Of a DNA stretch of 64,000 bases, positions 62,569 through 64,000 are shown piece after piece; the stretch's first letter is position 1; each line of letters opens with the position of its first letter. A model generated the notes under the pieces. The model was not told where the DNA came from. It did no database searches and was given only the letters and a program-made list of their open reading frames with translations. The position numbers and the translations under genes were made by a program. Source of the DNA: Massilia sp. Mn16-1_5 (lineage in GTDB: Bacteria > Pseudomonadota > Gammaproteobacteria > Burkholderiales > Burkholderiaceae_D); contig NZ_PPXQ01000005.1 in NCBI RefSeq assembly GCF_004798585.1, positions 1 through 64,000 of the forward strand, in the 5' to 3' direction.

Positions 62569-62597
62569 AAAAAAACCGCGCACGGGGCGCGGTTTTT
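62569..62597 (-). terminator. Rho-independent terminator of clpA
   Basis: AAAAACCGCGC and GCGCGGTTTTT pair perfectly around a 5-nt loop. For minus-strand transcription the left A run gives a U tract. It lies 16 bp after the clpA stop. Confidence 0.93.
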
Positions 62598-62612
62598 GTG
62601 GAGCATCGAGGC

Positions 62613-64000
62613 TTACTCGATCTCGACCGTCTCGGCCGGTGCCGGCGGCGGCAGTGCGTCGCCTTCCGGGAACTCGAGGACGACATCGTCCTTCTCGTTC
62701 AGGTCGACCGTGACCCGGCCACCGTTGACCAGGCGGCCGAACAGCAGCTCGTCGGCCAAGGCCTTGCGGATCATGTCCTGGATCAGGCGCGACATCGGAC
62801 GCGCACCCATCTGCGGGTCGAAGCCCTTCGAGGCGAGGAACTTGCGCAGCTTCTCGGTGAAGACGGCTTCCACCTTCTTCTCGTGCAGCTGCTCTTCCAG
62901 CTGCATCAGGAACTTGTCCACGACGCGCAGGATGATTTCCTCGTCCAGCGCGCGGAAGCTGATGATCGCGTCCAGGCGGTTGCGGAACTCCGGCGTGAAC
63001 ATGCGCTTGATGTCGGCCATCTCGTCGCCGGCCGCCTTCGAATCCACGAAGCCCACCGAGCGCTTGGTCAGGCTCTCGGCGCCCGCGTTCGTGGTCATGA
63101 TGATGATCACGTTGCGGAAGTCGGCCTTGCGTCCGTTGTTGTCGGTCAGCGTGCCATGGTCCATCACCTGCAGCAGGATGTTGAAAATGTCCGGATGGGC
63201 TTTTTCAATCTCGTCCAGCAGCAGCACCGCGTGCGGCTTCTTGGTGATGGCCTCGGTCAGCAGGCCGCCCTGGTCGAAGCCGACGTAGCCCGGCGGCGCA
63301 CCAATCAGGCGCGACACGGCGTGACGCTCCATGTACTCCGACATGTCGAAGCGGATCAGCTCGATGCCGAGGATGAAGGCCAGCTGCTTGGCCACCTCGG
63401 TCTTGCCGACACCGGTCGGACCGGAGAACAGGAAGGAGCCGATCGGCTTGTCCTGCTTGCCCAGGCCCGCGCGCGCCATCTTGATGGCGGACGCCAGCGC
63501 GTCGATCGCAGGATCCTGGCCGAAGACGACGTTGCGCAGGTCGCGGTCGATCGTCTGCAGCTTGCTGCGGTCGTCCTGGTTGACCGTCTGCGGTGGGATA
63601 CGCGCGATCTTGGCGATGATTTCCTCGATCTCGGTTTTACCGATCGTCTTCTTCTGCTTCGACTTCGGCAGGATGCGCTGGGCCGCGCCCGCTTCGTCGA
63701 TGACGTCGATCGCCTTGTCAGGCAGGTGACGGTCGTTGATGAAGCGCGCCGCCAGTTCCGCCGCGGTCGAGAGTGCCGACGACGAGTACTTCACGCCGTG
63801 GTGTTCTTCGAAGCGCGACTTCAGGCCACGCAGGATCTGCACGGTCTGCTCGACCGACGGCTCGTTGACGTCGACCTTCTGGAAGCGGCGGCTCAGTGCA
63901 TGGTCCTTCTCGAACACGCCGCGGAATTCCGTGAACGTGGTCGCGCCGATGCACTTCAGCTGGCCGTTGGCCAGGGCCGGCTTCAGCAGGTTCGATGCGT
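62613..64000 (-). CDS. clpA: ATP-dependent Clp protease ATP-binding subunit ClpA (3' part)
   Basis: The C-terminal 462 codons are present and the 5' part lies beyond the right edge. The visible part begins near the end of the first AAA+ module (KCIGATTFTEFRGVFEKDHALSRRF, in parts, followed by QKVDVNEPS). It continues with the second module: Walker A SGPTGVGKT, Walker B VLLLDEIEKAHPD, the sensor TTNAGAE and the ClpP-contacting region. ClpA unfolds substrates for ClpP, including N-degron proteins delivered by ClpS. The pore-loop GYVGFDQGG matches ClpA. Confidence 0.95.
   Translation of the reverse strand, partial: ASNLLKPALANGQLKCIGATTFTEFRGVFEKDHALSRRFQKVDVNEPSVEQTVQILRGLKSRFEEHHGVKYSSSALSTAAELAARFINDRHLPDKAIDVIDEAGAAQRILPKSKQKKTIGKTEIEEIIAKIARIPPQTVNQDDRSKLQTIDRDLRNVVFGQDPAIDALASAIKMARAGLGKQDKPIGSFLFSGPTGVGKTEVAKQLAFILGIELIRFDMSEYMERHAVSRLIGAPPGYVGFDQGGLLTEAITKKPHAVLLLDEIEKAHPDIFNILLQVMDHGTLTDNNGRKADFRNVIIIMTTNAGAESLTKRSVGFVDSKAAGDEMADIKRMFTPEFRNRLDAIISFRALDEEIILRVVDKFLMQLEEQLHEKKVEAVFTEKLRKFLASKGFDPQMGARPMSRLIQDMIRKALADELLFGRLVNGGRVTVDLNEKDDVVLEFPEGDALPPPAPAETVEIE

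Overview
The window comes from a high-GC Gram-negative bacterium. Gene content and order point to the Betaproteobacteria, probably Oxalobacteraceae of the Massilia/Telluria/Duganella type. The clues are a CysB-divergent cysI-DUF934-cysH-cysD-cysN-SUMT cluster, a prpR/prpBC-acnD-prpF methylcitrate cluster, a Burkholderiales-type porin, several PAS-GGDEF-EAL proteins, and dispersed GTAGGGTGGGC palindromes. This placement is inferred from family knowledge and was not tested by a search. No rRNA, tRNA, CRISPR array, prophage or insertion sequence was recognised.

Layout. 1-10259 (minus strand) is a secretion locus: a very large RTX protein with an animal-type haem peroxidase domain, a small ORF, a type I secretion ABC transporter, its HlyD-family adaptor, and two small translationally coupled membrane proteins at the left edge. 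An AT-rich 640-bp region separates it from an FKBP lipoprotein (10901). 12-26 kb is mixed housekeeping and signalling: SDR, degenerate GGDEF protein, murB, yajQ, flavin oxidoreductase, LOV-like/GGDEF/EAL protein, HAD nucleotidase, DHH phosphoesterase, a LytS/LytTR two-component pair, an orphan NarL-type kinase and a porin. 27-35 kb is the assimilatory sulfate reduction cluster under CysB, with the siroheme methyltransferase. 36-41 kb carries a CbiX-type chelatase overlapping lptG-lptF, then pepA and two small genes. 41-45 kb has exonuclease III and a PAS4-GGDEF-EAL protein. 45-54 kb is the methylcitrate cycle (prpB, prpC, a GNAT gene, acnD, prpF) with a divergent sigma-54 activator prpR. 54-57 kb encodes cystathionine beta-synthase and a gamma-family transsulfuration enzyme. 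57-64 kb has a chemoreceptor, a tricorn-type protease and the 3' part of clpA.

How the parts connect. Sulfate is activated by CysDN and reduced as APS by a four-Fe-four-S CysH, then by the sirohaem reductase CysI. The sirohaem needs the SUMT at 33.8 kb and the chelatase at 36.2 kb. Reverse transsulfuration by the CBS/CGL pair would release 2-oxobutyrate. That becomes propionyl-CoA, the substrate of the neighbouring methylcitrate cluster.

The most interesting signals are: the dedicated RTX-peroxidase secretion locus with unexplained small proteins; the GNAT gene locked by ATGA overlaps between prpC and acnD; a textbook -24/-12 promoter plus GTTTCA/TGAAAC sites between prpB and prpR; a c-di-GMP protein with a cysteine-less LOV-like domain and a damaged EAL site; a GGDEF protein whose signature reads DGKQF; and the dispersed palindrome family.
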